Shown here one piece after another: positions 28,406 through 37,500 of a DNA stretch of 64,000 nucleotides. A program made the translations under genes and the position numbers. Below the pieces are notes generated by a model that ran no database searches, was not told the DNA's origin, and saw only the letters and a list, made by a program, of their open reading frames with translations. Source of the stretch: Bacteroidota bacterium (lineage in GTDB: Bacteria > Bacteroidota > Bacteroidia > Bacteroidales > VadinHA17); NCBI GenBank assembly GCA_029547705.1, contig JAKPOU010000068.1, forward strand, positions 124,001 through 188,000, written 5' to 3'. The number at the start of each line of letters is the position of its first letter. The stretch's first letter is position 1.

Positions 28406-30133
28406 ATGAAAAAGCTTATTATTATCCTGATAATGGCTTTTGCCATATCAGGCTTTTCTCAGGCGCCTCAGAAACTAAGTTACCAGGCAGTTATCCGTAA
28501 TACCGATAATACACTTGTTACAAACCAGATCATTGGAATGAGAATCAGTATTTTAAAAGGTTCTGCCTCCGGAACATCAGTTTACATGGAAACACATACT
28601 CCCCGCTCAAATGCAAACGGACTTGCTGTAGTGGAAATTGGAGGTGGAACAGTTATTTCCGGAACATTTTCATCAATAGACTGGTCTGCCGGTCCTTATT
28701 ACCTTAAGACCGAAACAGATCCTGCGGGTGGGACAAATTATTCCATTTCAGGAACAAGTCAGCTGTTGAGTGTTCCTTATGCTTTATATTCCGGTAAAGC
28801 AGAAAATGCGGCAACTAAAGAAGATATGGACAGATTGCGGCAGAGGATGATAAATATTGAAGAATTGTATTATGGTCAGCTTCCTCCGCCTTCAGAAGGT
28901 CTGAAAGCTTTTTACCCTTTCAGGGGGAATACCAACGATTTCAGCGGGAACGGCTGGGACGGAACGGTCCACGGTGCCACGCTGACCAGCGACAGGTTCG
29001 GGAAAGCGGATAATGCTTATCATTTCACCGGAACCACAAATATTACCACTCAGTACCCCGGAGTCTCCGGGAACGGAGACCGCTCAATTTCATTCTGGGT
29101 AAGGATCCCTGCCGGTGAAGCCGGAGGAAGCACCTGCTTCTACGGATCAACCTCGAACGGAGCATTCTTTAATCCGGGGGTTTTTGCCCAGGCGGCCCCG
29201 CATGTTCATCTTGATATCAGTAATGCATATCTGGATTGTGCTGCACCAAATGCAGCCGACGGGAAATGGCATCACTTTGTTTTTGTTTTTTCTGCCACTC
29301 TTGGTACAACCCTTAACGGAGTCAGGGTTTATTATGACGGAAATCTTCTTACAGGATACACGGGTAACAATTTTAACACATATACGATCAATACAGGTAC
29401 AGCCACAAAATTTACGATCGGAGGGAAAACCGGGGCAACATCACAGATGTCAATTGATGATCTTAGATTTTATGACCGGGTTCTGGACGATTCCGAGATA
29501 ATGCTGCTTTTTTACGAAAGTGAATCCGGCGGGACAGCTTTTGTCAACGATTCTGACGGAAATTCCTATAAGGTTGTTAAGATCGGCGATCAGGTATGGA
29601 TGGCAGAAAACCTCAGGACAACGAGGTATAATGACGGAACGGCTATACCTTTGGTTACAGATCCCACAGACTTTATAAACCTGACAACACCTGCATATTG
29701 CTGGAGCAATAATGATATAGGGAATAAACCGGTTTACGGGGCATTATATGTCTGGTATACCGTCAAGACCGGTATACTGTGTCCTTCCGGATGGCATGTA
29801 CCCACAGATGCTGAATGGACAATACTTGAGAATCATCTTGGAGGTATTGCTGTTGCCGGGGGTAAAATGAAGGAAACCGGGACTGAGCACTGGCTTGCTC
29901 CCAATACTGATGCAACCAATGAGTCAGAATTTAATGCACGCCCCGGAGGCTGGCGTGATGGTCTGAGCGGAGGATTTTTACCTCCCGGACAAGTCAGTAT
30001 GTGGTGGACATCTCAGGAAACTTACCCTGACAGGCCATACTGGCGTGAATTATACTACAATTCAGGAACAATATTTCCAAAAAGCGGTGGTGATCCAAGC
30101 TACGCAATGTCGATACGGTGCGTAAAAGACTGA
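28406..30133 (+). CDS. Exported surface protein: LamG (concanavalin-like) plus FISUMP domain
   Basis: 575 residues from the ATG at 28406, which directly precedes the signal peptide MKKLIIILIMAFAISGFSQ; the frame is open further upstream but those 42 codons look non-coding. Residues 20-150 are the N-terminal module common in Bacteroidota surface proteins (APQKLSYQAVIRNTDNTLV, QLLSVPYALYSGKAENA) with a short coiled coil after it. Residues about 170-370 form a laminin-G-3-like sandwich (LKAFYPFRGNTNDFSGNGWD, RSISFWVRI). Residues 380-575 are the Fibrobacter succinogenes major paralogous (FISUMP) domain: VKIGDQVWMAENLRTTRYND, CPSGWHVPTDAEW, SIRCVKD. It probably binds carbohydrate or surface ligands. 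No sorting domain is visible. Confidence 0.87.
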   Translation: MKKLIIILIMAFAISGFSQAPQKLSYQAVIRNTDNTLVTNQIIGMRISILKGSASGTSVYMETHTPRSNANGLAVVEIGGGTVISGTFSSIDWSAGPYYLKTETDPAGGTNYSISGTSQLLSVPYALYSGKAENAATKEDMDRLRQRMINIEELYYGQLPPPSEGLKAFYPFRGNTNDFSGNGWDGTVHGATLTSDRFGKADNAYHFTGTTNITTQYPGVSGNGDRSISFWVRIPAGEAGGSTCFYGSTSNGAFFNPGVFAQAAPHVHLDISNAYLDCAAPNAADGKWHHFVFVFSATLGTTLNGVRVYYDGNLLTGYTGNNFNTYTINTGTATKFTIGGKTGATSQMSIDDLRFYDRVLDDSEIMLLFYESESGGTAFVNDSDGNSYKVVKIGDQVWMAENLRTTRYNDGTAIPLVTDPTDFINLTTPAYCWSNNDIGNKPVYGALYVWYTVKTGILCPSGWHVPTDAEWTILENHLGGIAVAGGKMKETGTEHWLAPNTDATNESEFNARPGGWRDGLSGGFLPPGQVSMWWTSQETYPDRPYWRELYYNSGTIFPKSGGDPSYAMSIRCVKD

Positions 30134-30137
30134 GTGA

Positions 30138-30281
30138 TTAGGATATATTGCCGAAGAATTTGAAGAGGCAGGATTAAAAAACCTGCTGGTTTATGAGAAC
30201 GGGAAACCTGTTTCACTGAGGTATGATCTGATAGGTGTTTACAACCTTGAAATCATTAAAGAACTTAAGAAACATATTGAA
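30138..30281 (+). pseudogene. Fragment of a peptidase S74 (endosialidase chaperone) C-terminal domain
   Basis: Just after the FISUMP stop a frame reads LGYIAEEFEEAGLKNLLVYE, then NGKPVSLRYDLIGVYNLEII, then KELKKHIE. This is the ending of the S74 intramolecular chaperone found on Bacteroidota tail-fibre-like surface proteins. There is a stop codon just before it and no start, so it is a remnant. The FISUMP protein has the same kind of N-terminal module as S74 proteins, so the fragment may derive from a neighbouring paralog or an older C-terminus. Confidence 0.6.
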
Positions 30282-30387
30282 TATCCGACCTGGCTGATCT
30301 CAGAAAAGACTTTGATAATTTTAAAGGAGACAAGAGATCCCGTGAATCTGAATCTTCACGAAAATGATCATCCGGATCACCTGTCAG

Positions 30388-32670
30388 TTACCACAATTTT
30401 GGTTTCGGCCCCATTTCAAAGATCAGGGTACCCCCTTTCACGATCTCTGAATGATCAAACCAGGGTTTCTCAAGTGGTTTTCCATTCAGGATCACAGATT
30501 GTATATATTTGTTTTCCTTTGAATTGTTCCGGGTCTCAATAATGAATTTGTCAGCCTTATAATATTTCTTGTCGAGACTAACTGTTATTCTGTCAAATAC
30601 GGGGCTTCCTATTGAAAAAATATTATTTCCGGGTGTGACGGGATAAAATCCCATAGCACTGAAAACGAACCATGCAGACATTTGTCCCATATCCTCATTT
30701 CCGCAAAGACCATCCGGTCCGGAATGATAAAGATTATCCATGACATGTCTGATAAGCTCCTGAGTACGCCAGGGAGCTCCGGCGTGATCATAGAGATAAA
30801 TTGTATGATGGGAAGGTTCATTTCCATGAGCATACTGTCCGATCAATCCTGTGACATCTGATACGGTACTCTGAATTTCGGAGCTCATTGTAAAGAGGGT
30901 ATCGAGTTTGGCGATGAATTTCTGAGGTCCGCCTTCCAGGCTTATCAGTCCGTCTATATCATGAGGTACAAACCAGGTATATTGCCATGCATTGGCTTCG
31001 GTATAATGGCGTTCCCTTCCCTGTCCGATGAATGTGGGATTAAAAGGATCAAGCCATTTGCCGGTACTGTCCTTCGGACGGGCCAGACCTGTTGAAGGAT
31101 CAAAGAGGTTTTTGTAGCAGGAAGACCGATCCATAAAGAATTTGTAATCATCAGTAAAGCCGAGAGCCTTTGCCAGTTGCGCGACACACCAGTCGTTATA
31201 GGCATATTCCAGTGTACGGGAAACCGATTCTCTTTCCTTGTCATAGGGAATGTATCCGAATCTTTTATAATACTCCAGTCCCACACGGCCTCTTGACCTG
31301 TGTCCGACAGGTTTTTCCATTGCATTTTTACGGACGGCTTCATAAGCTTTTCCGGCATCGAAATCGCGGATACCTTTCATATACGCATCTGTGATAGATG
31401 CTGCCGGATGATCGCCTATCATATCATTTGTGTAGCAATTGCCAAACTGCTGGGGAGTCGGAAGCCACCCGCCCTGTTCATACTGTGATAACATTGTCCG
31501 GATCGCGTCTTTAATGATCTCAGGTTTTATAAGCGCCAGAAGGGGCATTTCGGCCCTGAATGTATCCCAGAGGGAGAAGTCGCTGTGATAGGTAAAACCT
31601 TTGGCTGTATGAACCTCTTCGTCCAGTCCGGTGTATTTTCCGTCAGAGTCCCCGAAAATTGAAGGGAACAATAGTGAATGGTACAGAGCGGAATAAAATG
31701 TGACCAGTCTGTCCTGGTTCCATGTCCCGTCATTCTGTGTGATGAATTCAGCTTTGATCCTGCCCAGTTCCCTGTTCCATTTCTCACCTGCTTCTTTTTT
31801 TACACGGTTAAAATTCCAGCCGGGATTCTCCTCTCGTAGATTCAGGCGCGCCTGATCGATACTTGTATATGATATTCCGACTTTAACCATGATCTCTTCA
31901 TCACCAGAAGTGTTATAATTGACAAAGGCCCCGATATTATAACCGGATTCTTCCTGTGAATCCTTTTTTATATCCCGGCCTTTCCATGTTCCATATGATT
32001 CAAATGGTTTACTGAACTCTGCACAGAAATATACAGTATGGCTCTTTACAAATCCGATTGATGTTCTGAAGCCTTCAATTTCCCTGTCATTTAATATTCT
32101 TACCATTGCATTCGTACAGGAATCCCTTATACCATGTTTCAGGTCGATGATTATATGTGAGGATCCGGATTCCGGGAAAGTATATCTGTGAAACCCGGTC
32201 CTTGGTGTGACAGTTAATTCTGCCCTGATATCATAATCTTTTAATGTTACGGCATAATATCCCGGTTCTGCTTCTTCTTCATTATGGGAAAAACGTGATC
32301 TGTATCCTTCGCCGGGATTGTTTTTACTGCCGGGAATTATTTTAAGTTCTCCTGTAGCCGGCATTAAAAGAATATCACCCCAGTCCCCCGCGCCCATTCC
32401 GCTCCTGTGAAGATGGCTGAATCCCATAACGGAACTGTCACTGTAGTGATAGCCCGAGCACCAGTCCCAGCCCTGAACATCAGTATCAGGACTTAACTGG
32501 ACCATACCTGCAGGTAAAGCTGCTCCCGGGAATGTATGACCATGATAATCCGTTCCGATAAAGGGATTTACATAATCAGCCGGACTGTTGGTATCTGAAC
32601 CACATCCGGCAAGTAAGACTGTAAAGATTAACGATATAACACAAAACGGAAGTTTTATTTTCTTATTCAT
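30388..32670 (-). CDS. GH92-family glycoside hydrolase (exo-alpha-mannosidase type), lipoprotein
   Basis: 760 residues from the ATG at 32670 (a TTG at 32676 would add two). The signal FCVISLIFTVLLAGCGS ends in a lipobox. GH92 hallmarks run through the protein: YVNPFIGTDYHGHTFPGAAL, GFSHLHRSGMGAGDWGD, FSLWDTFRAEMPLLALI, IGDHPAASITDAYMKG, YAHGNEPSHHTIYLYDHAG with the acid Glu, and CGNEDMGQMSAWFVFSAMGF. These calcium-dependent enzymes release alpha-linked mannose from glycan ends. It is the last gene of the minus operon DUF1080-MFS-URO-D-GH92, and its start codon overlaps the end of an MFS remnant. An alpha-mannoside diet for the locus is likely, also suggested by the divergent AGE epimerase. 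Confidence 0.95.
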   Translation of the reverse strand: MNKKIKLPFCVISLIFTVLLAGCGSDTNSPADYVNPFIGTDYHGHTFPGAALPAGMVQLSPDTDVQGWDWCSGYHYSDSSVMGFSHLHRSGMGAGDWGDILLMPATGELKIIPGSKNNPGEGYRSRFSHNEEEAEPGYYAVTLKDYDIRAELTVTPRTGFHRYTFPESGSSHIIIDLKHGIRDSCTNAMVRILNDREIEGFRTSIGFVKSHTVYFCAEFSKPFESYGTWKGRDIKKDSQEESGYNIGAFVNYNTSGDEEIMVKVGISYTSIDQARLNLREENPGWNFNRVKKEAGEKWNRELGRIKAEFITQNDGTWNQDRLVTFYSALYHSLLFPSIFGDSDGKYTGLDEEVHTAKGFTYHSDFSLWDTFRAEMPLLALIKPEIIKDAIRTMLSQYEQGGWLPTPQQFGNCYTNDMIGDHPAASITDAYMKGIRDFDAGKAYEAVRKNAMEKPVGHRSRGRVGLEYYKRFGYIPYDKERESVSRTLEYAYNDWCVAQLAKALGFTDDYKFFMDRSSCYKNLFDPSTGLARPKDSTGKWLDPFNPTFIGQGRERHYTEANAWQYTWFVPHDIDGLISLEGGPQKFIAKLDTLFTMSSEIQSTVSDVTGLIGQYAHGNEPSHHTIYLYDHAGAPWRTQELIRHVMDNLYHSGPDGLCGNEDMGQMSAWFVFSAMGFYPVTPGNNIFSIGSPVFDRITVSLDKKYYKADKFIIETRNNSKENKYIQSVILNGKPLEKPWFDHSEIVKGGTLIFEMGPKPKLW

Positions 32671-32758
32671 TTTCAAGATTTTTGATACGTCCTATCAACA
32701 ATGAAATCACCAGTAACACTCCTGCAATAGCGGCAGCAACCACCAGGCTCTGCTGCAC
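32663..32758 (-). pseudogene. Remnant C-terminus of a second MFS transporter gene
   Basis: On the minus strand the frame reads QQSLVVAAAIAGVLLVIS and then LLIGRIKNLENE followed by TAA at 32665-32663. It matches the C-terminus of the intact MFS gene at 33874 (QQSLVVAAVIAGVLFVIS, LLIGRVNKSN), and DNA similarity is high up to about 32758 and then stops abruptly. The stop overlaps the GH92 start region (AAAATGAATAA), as expected if a full MFS gene was once translationally coupled to GH92. So an MFS paralog has been lost or a tail duplicated, with the URO-D gene now between. Confidence 0.85.
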
Positions 32759-32784
32759 AGGAAATAATGCAGATGCGGATCAAA

Positions 32785-33867
32785 TCATTTTCTGAAATTG
32801 TGAGCTGCATCTATTGCTGCCCTGAGATTGGCCACGGGGGTTTTGCTGTCGACTGTGCAATCCGCTCCCAGGATGAAATTATCCGGCGCATCCTTAAGTA
32901 CCTTAATTGCAGCATTTCTGGCATCTTCTGCCGAACCGGAAGAAATAACCCCGAGCCTGTCAATCCCGCCCATTACCGGACGCCTGAAGATTTCCGATGC
33001 AAGCTTGAGGGATAAAGGTTTGTGATCTGCTTCCAGCGGGACATTGACAACCTGTCCGGGATAATCCCGGAATCTGGATTCAAATTCTTCATATGTTCCC
33101 TCATAGTCACAAATGTGCAATATGTTGAAAGAAGTCAGTTCCGATACATTTTTATATAGAATCATATCATATGCCTTCACTGTCTTATTGAAAAGCTGCC
33201 TGTCCGCTATCCGGTTGGTTTCACCTCCCTGGGTACAGGTATAGAAGCCGTCAACCCCGAGACGCACCGCGGCATGCACAAAATTCATGATTGACAGTGT
33301 AATGTTTTCCATGCCTCTGATTACTGATTCTGCATCCTGGTAAACATGTTTTACAAGAATATCAACAGGCACAGCCTGTTTGGCCATCTGGAAAGGTGAA
33401 TAAAGTGTCTGTATCACAAGAGCCTCAGACTTGAGCTCCCGGATTAAATTCCTGAGCAGATACAATGAAGGTTCAAACCATTTTTCAGTAAGGATCGGAA
33501 TTTTCGACCAGTCTTCCGGTTTTTGTATTGTCTTATCCCGTGAAAACCCCTGTTCATCAAACTGGATCTTGACAAAATCCATTCCTGTTGCCCTGAAATA
33601 ATCTGTATGGGCCTTTATGGCAGCATCCCCTCTAACACCGAAATGCATAAAGAACCCTGCAGGAATGTATGACGGAACTTTTGATAAATCAAGGACCTCC
33701 ATCACCAGATCTCTTTTGGAGCGTCCGGATAATGAGGGTATTATTGCAGGGCTTCCGGCAAATATGTTTCTGCCGCCATTTGCCCTCAGTTGTTTCATTC
33801 CGCTCATGGCCCCGAAAGAAACCAGACCGGTTTTAACTAAAAACTCTCTTCTTGATGTCTTTTTCAT
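32785..33867 (-). CDS. URO-D-family protein with Tat leader
   Basis: 360 residues. MKKTSRREFLVKTGLVSFGA is a twin-arginine signal. The body is a URO-D superfamily barrel: VPSYIPAGFFMHFGVRGDAA, VKIQFDEQGF, HAAVRLGVDGFYTCTQGG, HICDYEGTYEEF and GGIDRLGVISSGSAEDARNA. An HxC element (HICD, about residue 255) and a C-terminal GADCTVDSKTP give His, Cys and Cys, the three zinc ligands of methyltransferase-type members. True HemE is not exported. The gene starts 6 bases after the intact MFS stop and is followed by the MFS remnant and GH92. A Tat-exported URO-D-like enzyme in a glycan operon is unexplained; removal of a methyl or carboxyl group from a sugar derivative is a guess. Confidence 0.82.
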   Translation of the reverse strand: MKKTSRREFLVKTGLVSFGAMSGMKQLRANGGRNIFAGSPAIIPSLSGRSKRDLVMEVLDLSKVPSYIPAGFFMHFGVRGDAAIKAHTDYFRATGMDFVKIQFDEQGFSRDKTIQKPEDWSKIPILTEKWFEPSLYLLRNLIRELKSEALVIQTLYSPFQMAKQAVPVDILVKHVYQDAESVIRGMENITLSIMNFVHAAVRLGVDGFYTCTQGGETNRIADRQLFNKTVKAYDMILYKNVSELTSFNILHICDYEGTYEEFESRFRDYPGQVVNVPLEADHKPLSLKLASEIFRRPVMGGIDRLGVISSGSAEDARNAAIKVLKDAPDNFILGADCTVDSKTPVANLRAAIDAAHNFRK

Positions 33868-33873
33868 CTGTCT

Positions 33874-35046
33874 CTAATTTGATTTGTTAACCCGTCCTAT
33901 CAACAGAGAAATAACAAACAACACTCCTGCAATAACGGCAGCGACTACCAGGCTCTGCTGCACCGTTGATTCCGTGCTCAGATTGCCTATGATTTTAGGT
34001 ACAAAAGTTCCGCCCAGCAGGCCTATTGCAAAAACTATCCCGAAAATACTGCCATACAGGCCCGGTTCAAACCTGGAAAAGGTGACACCCACGATGGTCG
34101 GGAATATTGGTGCAAATGAAATACCCGCAAGGATTACTGCGATAATTCCGACTGCCGAACTCCGGGCAATTATCATCAGAACAATGGAGATAATTGCAAG
34201 CACTGTTGAAAAGACGATCACTTTTGTACCTATTGCTGTCAGGTTTCTGACTGATGCAGTAAGAAACCTTCCGGCCATCATTGCCACGCCGAAAAGGCTC
34301 AGAACCAGTCCTGCACTGGCAGTTGCATCGGTTGCGGAACCGGCACTGAAGAGTTCTTCCATCAGCTTTTTGATCCATGTGGACACTGACGATTCAAGGG
34401 AGGTATAGCAGAACATTCCAAGCGCTGCAACTATTATGGCAGGTTTTGAAAGCAGTCTGACAGCCATGGTGAATCTGAAACCGGTTTTAACTTCAGGGAA
34501 GGTGGTAAAGACGGCAAATACAAGAAAGACAAGACAAAGTACGGCTAATACAATCAGGGCCGTATGATAGCTCAAACCCAGGCTTTTAATGATAAATACC
34601 ACCAGCAGGGGAGTCAGGATATATCCCAGGCCGAAAAAGCCGTTCCCGAAATTGCTTGCACGGGCGGGATCTTTCCCCTGAAAAAGGACCACCGGGATAA
34701 GGGTGTTTCCTACAGTATTGACTGACATGGCTCCCATTCCCAGAATAACACAGGCTGTCAGGGCAAGCGGAAAGGTATTGGCAATGGAAAGGATAAGCAT
34801 ACTGAGACTTGTTGCCGAGAAACCAAATATGGCAACAGGCTTGTGACCGATCTTATCTACCAGGGGACCGGCAATCAGCTGGACAAAGAAGCTGGTGAGA
34901 AACAGGGCCAGCACCAGGGTACCGAACCTGCCGGAATCAATTTTAAGAGCATCCATCAGTTCAATTGAAACCGAACCCAGGATAATGAGACATATCGCCA
35001 ATGTGAATACTGCCATAAGCGCTACAGCCGCTGTCGTTTTTTTCAT
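33874..35046 (-). CDS. MFS transporter, sugar-type
   Basis: 390 residues with 12 hydrophobic segments. The loop after TM2 reads GPLVDKIGHKPVAIFGFS, the MFS signature. Further segments include NTVGNTLIPVVLFQGKDPAR and NFGNGFFGLGYILTPLLVV, which recall FucP-type or related sugar permeases. It ends QQSLVVAAVIAGVLFVIS, LLIGRVNKSN. It belongs to the minus operon behind DUF1080 (42-base gap) and before the URO-D-like gene (6-base gap). A partial copy of its 3' end lies at 32663-32758. It probably imports the mono- or disaccharide released by the operon's enzymes. Confidence 0.88.
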   Translation of the reverse strand: MKKTTAAVALMAVFTLAICLIILGSVSIELMDALKIDSGRFGTLVLALFLTSFFVQLIAGPLVDKIGHKPVAIFGFSATSLSMLILSIANTFPLALTACVILGMGAMSVNTVGNTLIPVVLFQGKDPARASNFGNGFFGLGYILTPLLVVFIIKSLGLSYHTALIVLAVLCLVFLVFAVFTTFPEVKTGFRFTMAVRLLSKPAIIVAALGMFCYTSLESSVSTWIKKLMEELFSAGSATDATASAGLVLSLFGVAMMAGRFLTASVRNLTAIGTKVIVFSTVLAIISIVLMIIARSSAVGIIAVILAGISFAPIFPTIVGVTFSRFEPGLYGSIFGIVFAIGLLGGTFVPKIIGNLSTESTVQQSLVVAAVIAGVLFVISLLIGRVNKSN

Positions 35047-35088
35047 GGTTTTCCGCGATAAAAAAAAATTATTTTATGAATTTATTTG

Positions 35089-35745
35089 TCATGGCAACGG
35101 CTTTACCTGAATATTTTTAAAGTAAACCGTACTTTTTGGATCATGTCCCTGGAGACAGAAAGTCCCGCTTGCTATTTTCCTTCCCGGATGCCCTTTATAA
35201 TTTACTTCAGCCGGTTCAGTGTAATCAACGACCGTCTGATTGTTGAGCTTGACAACTATATTCTTGTCCTTTACAATAATATGCATGTTAAACCATTCAT
35301 TATCCTTCACAGGCACTTCCTTCAGATCCTGAACATCATATAACCCCCCGGTCCTTTTCCAATCGGTATGCGAGTTGTTAACCTGAACCTCGTAGCCTTT
35401 ATCCGGGAAGCCTGTTGCCTGGTATTCAGTGTGAAAATAAATACCGGAATTAGATCCCGGCTCTGTCATCACATCAGCCTTGAATTCGAAGTTCTTGAAA
35501 TTATGATTCATAACCGGGCCGGTATAAAACAGGTGACTACGGTTACCATGTACTACAATAATTCCGTCTTTAACTGAAAAGGTCCCTTCTTTCTCGCTGA
35601 ATGTCCAGTTATTAAGTGTTTTCCCGTCAAAGAGGGTATACCATCCGCGCCTGGCTCTCTGATCGGAATGGGGCTCATCAGTTTTTTGTGCTCCATAACT
35701 GTTCAGGCACATAAGGATTAGCGTTAAAAGGATTGGTGTTTTCAT
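35089..35745 (-). CDS. DUF1080 protein (3-keto-disaccharide hydrolase-type jelly roll), exported
   Basis: 218 residues with signal MKTPILLTLILMCLNSYGAQ. The DUF1080 domain starts GWYTLFDGKTLNNWTFSEKE and continues EPGSNSGIYFHTEYQATGF and YEVQVNNSHTDWKRTGGLYD, the most conserved blocks of the family, and ends with TVYFKNIQVKPLP. It folds as a concanavalin-like sandwich. Relatives hydrolyse or eliminate 3-keto-glycosides made by Gfo/Idh-type dehydrogenases. It is the first gene of the minus operon and is divergent from the AGE epimerase with 231 bases between, so the shared region likely holds both promoters. Confidence 0.9.
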   Translation of the reverse strand: MKTPILLTLILMCLNSYGAQKTDEPHSDQRARRGWYTLFDGKTLNNWTFSEKEGTFSVKDGIIVVHGNRSHLFYTGPVMNHNFKNFEFKADVMTEPGSNSGIYFHTEYQATGFPDKGYEVQVNNSHTDWKRTGGLYDVQDLKEVPVKDNEWFNMHIIVKDKNIVVKLNNQTVVDYTEPAEVNYKGHPGRKIASGTFCLQGHDPKSTVYFKNIQVKPLP

Positions 35746-35976
35746 CTGGGTAAAGTTAAATTTTTAATGTCATTAACAAATGTATTCATTAAAGGTCAAA
35801 TTAACAAATCTGTCCGCTTTCTGATCACGCATTCTATCTGTTTGTTATTCAGTTATATACAATGGCGATTTGGCTCAGTCATCTCAATCCGGCAGAAATA
35901 TATTCCTAAAACTTTTAATGATAAACAGATCATTAAGTTTAAGAAAAATGCTAAATTGACAAATAAATAATTTTCA

Positions 35977-37251
35977 ATGGATAAGGATGAGATAATCAGA
36001 TTAAGATCAGAGGCTGAGAACCATCTGGTCAATGAGTTATTGCCTTTCTGGATTTCCCGTATGACCGACAGGGTCAACGGTGGTTTCATCACTCATTTTG
36101 ACAGGAACGGGATGGATACGGGCGAGGATGAAAAGTCTCTAATTGCCCAGACCCGTTCGGTTTACACTCTTTCTTCCGCTCACCGGGCCGGATACGGAGA
36201 CGGGAAATACGCGGATCTTGCAAGTCATGGTGTGGATTTCCTGATCAACCGGATGTGGGACCGGAAATACGGGGGATTTTTCTGGATGACGGACCGGCGG
36301 GGAAATATTAAGATCGATCAGAAAATAATTTATGGTCACAGTTTTGCAATTTATTCTTTAAGTGAATATACCCTGGCTACAGGTGATCCCCGCGGAATTG
36401 AATATGCAGAAAAAGTCTTTGACCTCCTTCAAAAATATTGTGCAGATACCATGTACGGGGGTTACTGGGAAATGTTCCACCGCGACTGGAGGCTTTGCGG
36501 ACCGGGCAGTCAGGGTGGTGACAGAAAGACCCTCGATGTGCACATGCATCTTATGGAAGCCTTTACCTGCCTTTACGAGTGCACTGGTCAGGATGTGCAC
36601 CGCCGGAAACTGCTTGAAGATATTGACCTGTTAACAATACGGCTTATTCACCCGGTATATAAAACCGGAATACCACAGTTCTATAAAGACTGGACAATAG
36701 CTCCCCAGATCAGGTTTGATATAATCTGGGGATGGGACAGGTTTTCGGAAGACGGGCAGAAGGGAAATGCCACCGACAATACATGCTATGGTCATAACAT
36801 AGAATTTGCATGGCTTCTGATCCATGCGCTGAACATCCTTGGCATTGATCCCTCGGACTATCATGAACTTTTCAGAATCATATTCGATCATACTATAACC
36901 AACGGCATTGATTACGAATATGGCGGCGTTTTTGTTGAAGGACCTCACTCCGGCGGGGTTTATGACAGGGAGAAGGAGTTCTGGCAGCAGGCCGAAACTC
37001 TGATCGGCCTCCTTGATGCAGTAATCATGTTTGGTGATGAAAAATACTGGAAAGCCTACAAAAATGTGCACCGTTTTGTTTTTGACAAGGTTGTAAACAA
37101 GGGTGTGGGAGAATGGTGGCCTTTGCTGACAAGAAAAGGGGAACCGATATGGACACACATGTCGCATTCATGGAAGGTCAATTATCATTCAGTCAGGGCC
37201 ATGGTACAGAGCATCAAAAGACTGGACTGTCTGATTGCAGGAAAAGCTTAA
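35977..37251 (+). CDS. AGE-family epimerase (N-acylglucosamine/cellobiose/mannobiose 2-epimerase)
   Basis: 424 residues, cytoplasmic, one (alpha/alpha)6 barrel. The active-site elements of the family are visible: FWISRMTDRVNGGFITHFDR near the start, KIIYGHSFAIYSLSEY, DVHMHLMEAFTCLYE, CYGHNIEFAWLLIHAL and WTHMSHSWKVNYHSVRAM. The conserved His residues in GHNIEFAW and SHSWKVNYHS are the acid/base pair. Length and motifs fit cellobiose or beta-mannobiose 2-epimerases better than renin-binding-protein types (about 390-400). The GH92 operon beside it suggests a manno-oligosaccharide substrate; this is inference. Confidence 0.9.
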   Translation: MDKDEIIRLRSEAENHLVNELLPFWISRMTDRVNGGFITHFDRNGMDTGEDEKSLIAQTRSVYTLSSAHRAGYGDGKYADLASHGVDFLINRMWDRKYGGFFWMTDRRGNIKIDQKIIYGHSFAIYSLSEYTLATGDPRGIEYAEKVFDLLQKYCADTMYGGYWEMFHRDWRLCGPGSQGGDRKTLDVHMHLMEAFTCLYECTGQDVHRRKLLEDIDLLTIRLIHPVYKTGIPQFYKDWTIAPQIRFDIIWGWDRFSEDGQKGNATDNTCYGHNIEFAWLLIHALNILGIDPSDYHELFRIIFDHTITNGIDYEYGGVFVEGPHSGGVYDREKEFWQQAETLIGLLDAVIMFGDEKYWKAYKNVHRFVFDKVVNKGVGEWWPLLTRKGEPIWTHMSHSWKVNYHSVRAMVQSIKRLDCLIAGKA

Positions 37252-37500
37252 GCTGCTGACAGGCATACAGGCGGTGTTATTGATGTATTATGCTGTTGTA
37301 CATGCATCCGGGAAAAAAGATTTCTTCCGGATCACTGGCTGACTGATTTTAAAATTTGTACAGGATTCTGTTTTTAACTGCTAATAATATGGGGAGGAAC
37401 TGTCAGGATCACAGGATGAACGAACAACGAAAGACATTTTTTCAAAAGATAAACAATATCAGGATCTTATATTGAATTATTAATCAAAACTTCGTTTTAT

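Noticed and set aside
30312..30542. 76-codon plus-strand frame
   Set aside because: The second half is antisense to the GH92 gene; only the upstream S74-like part (30138-30281) has a family signal.
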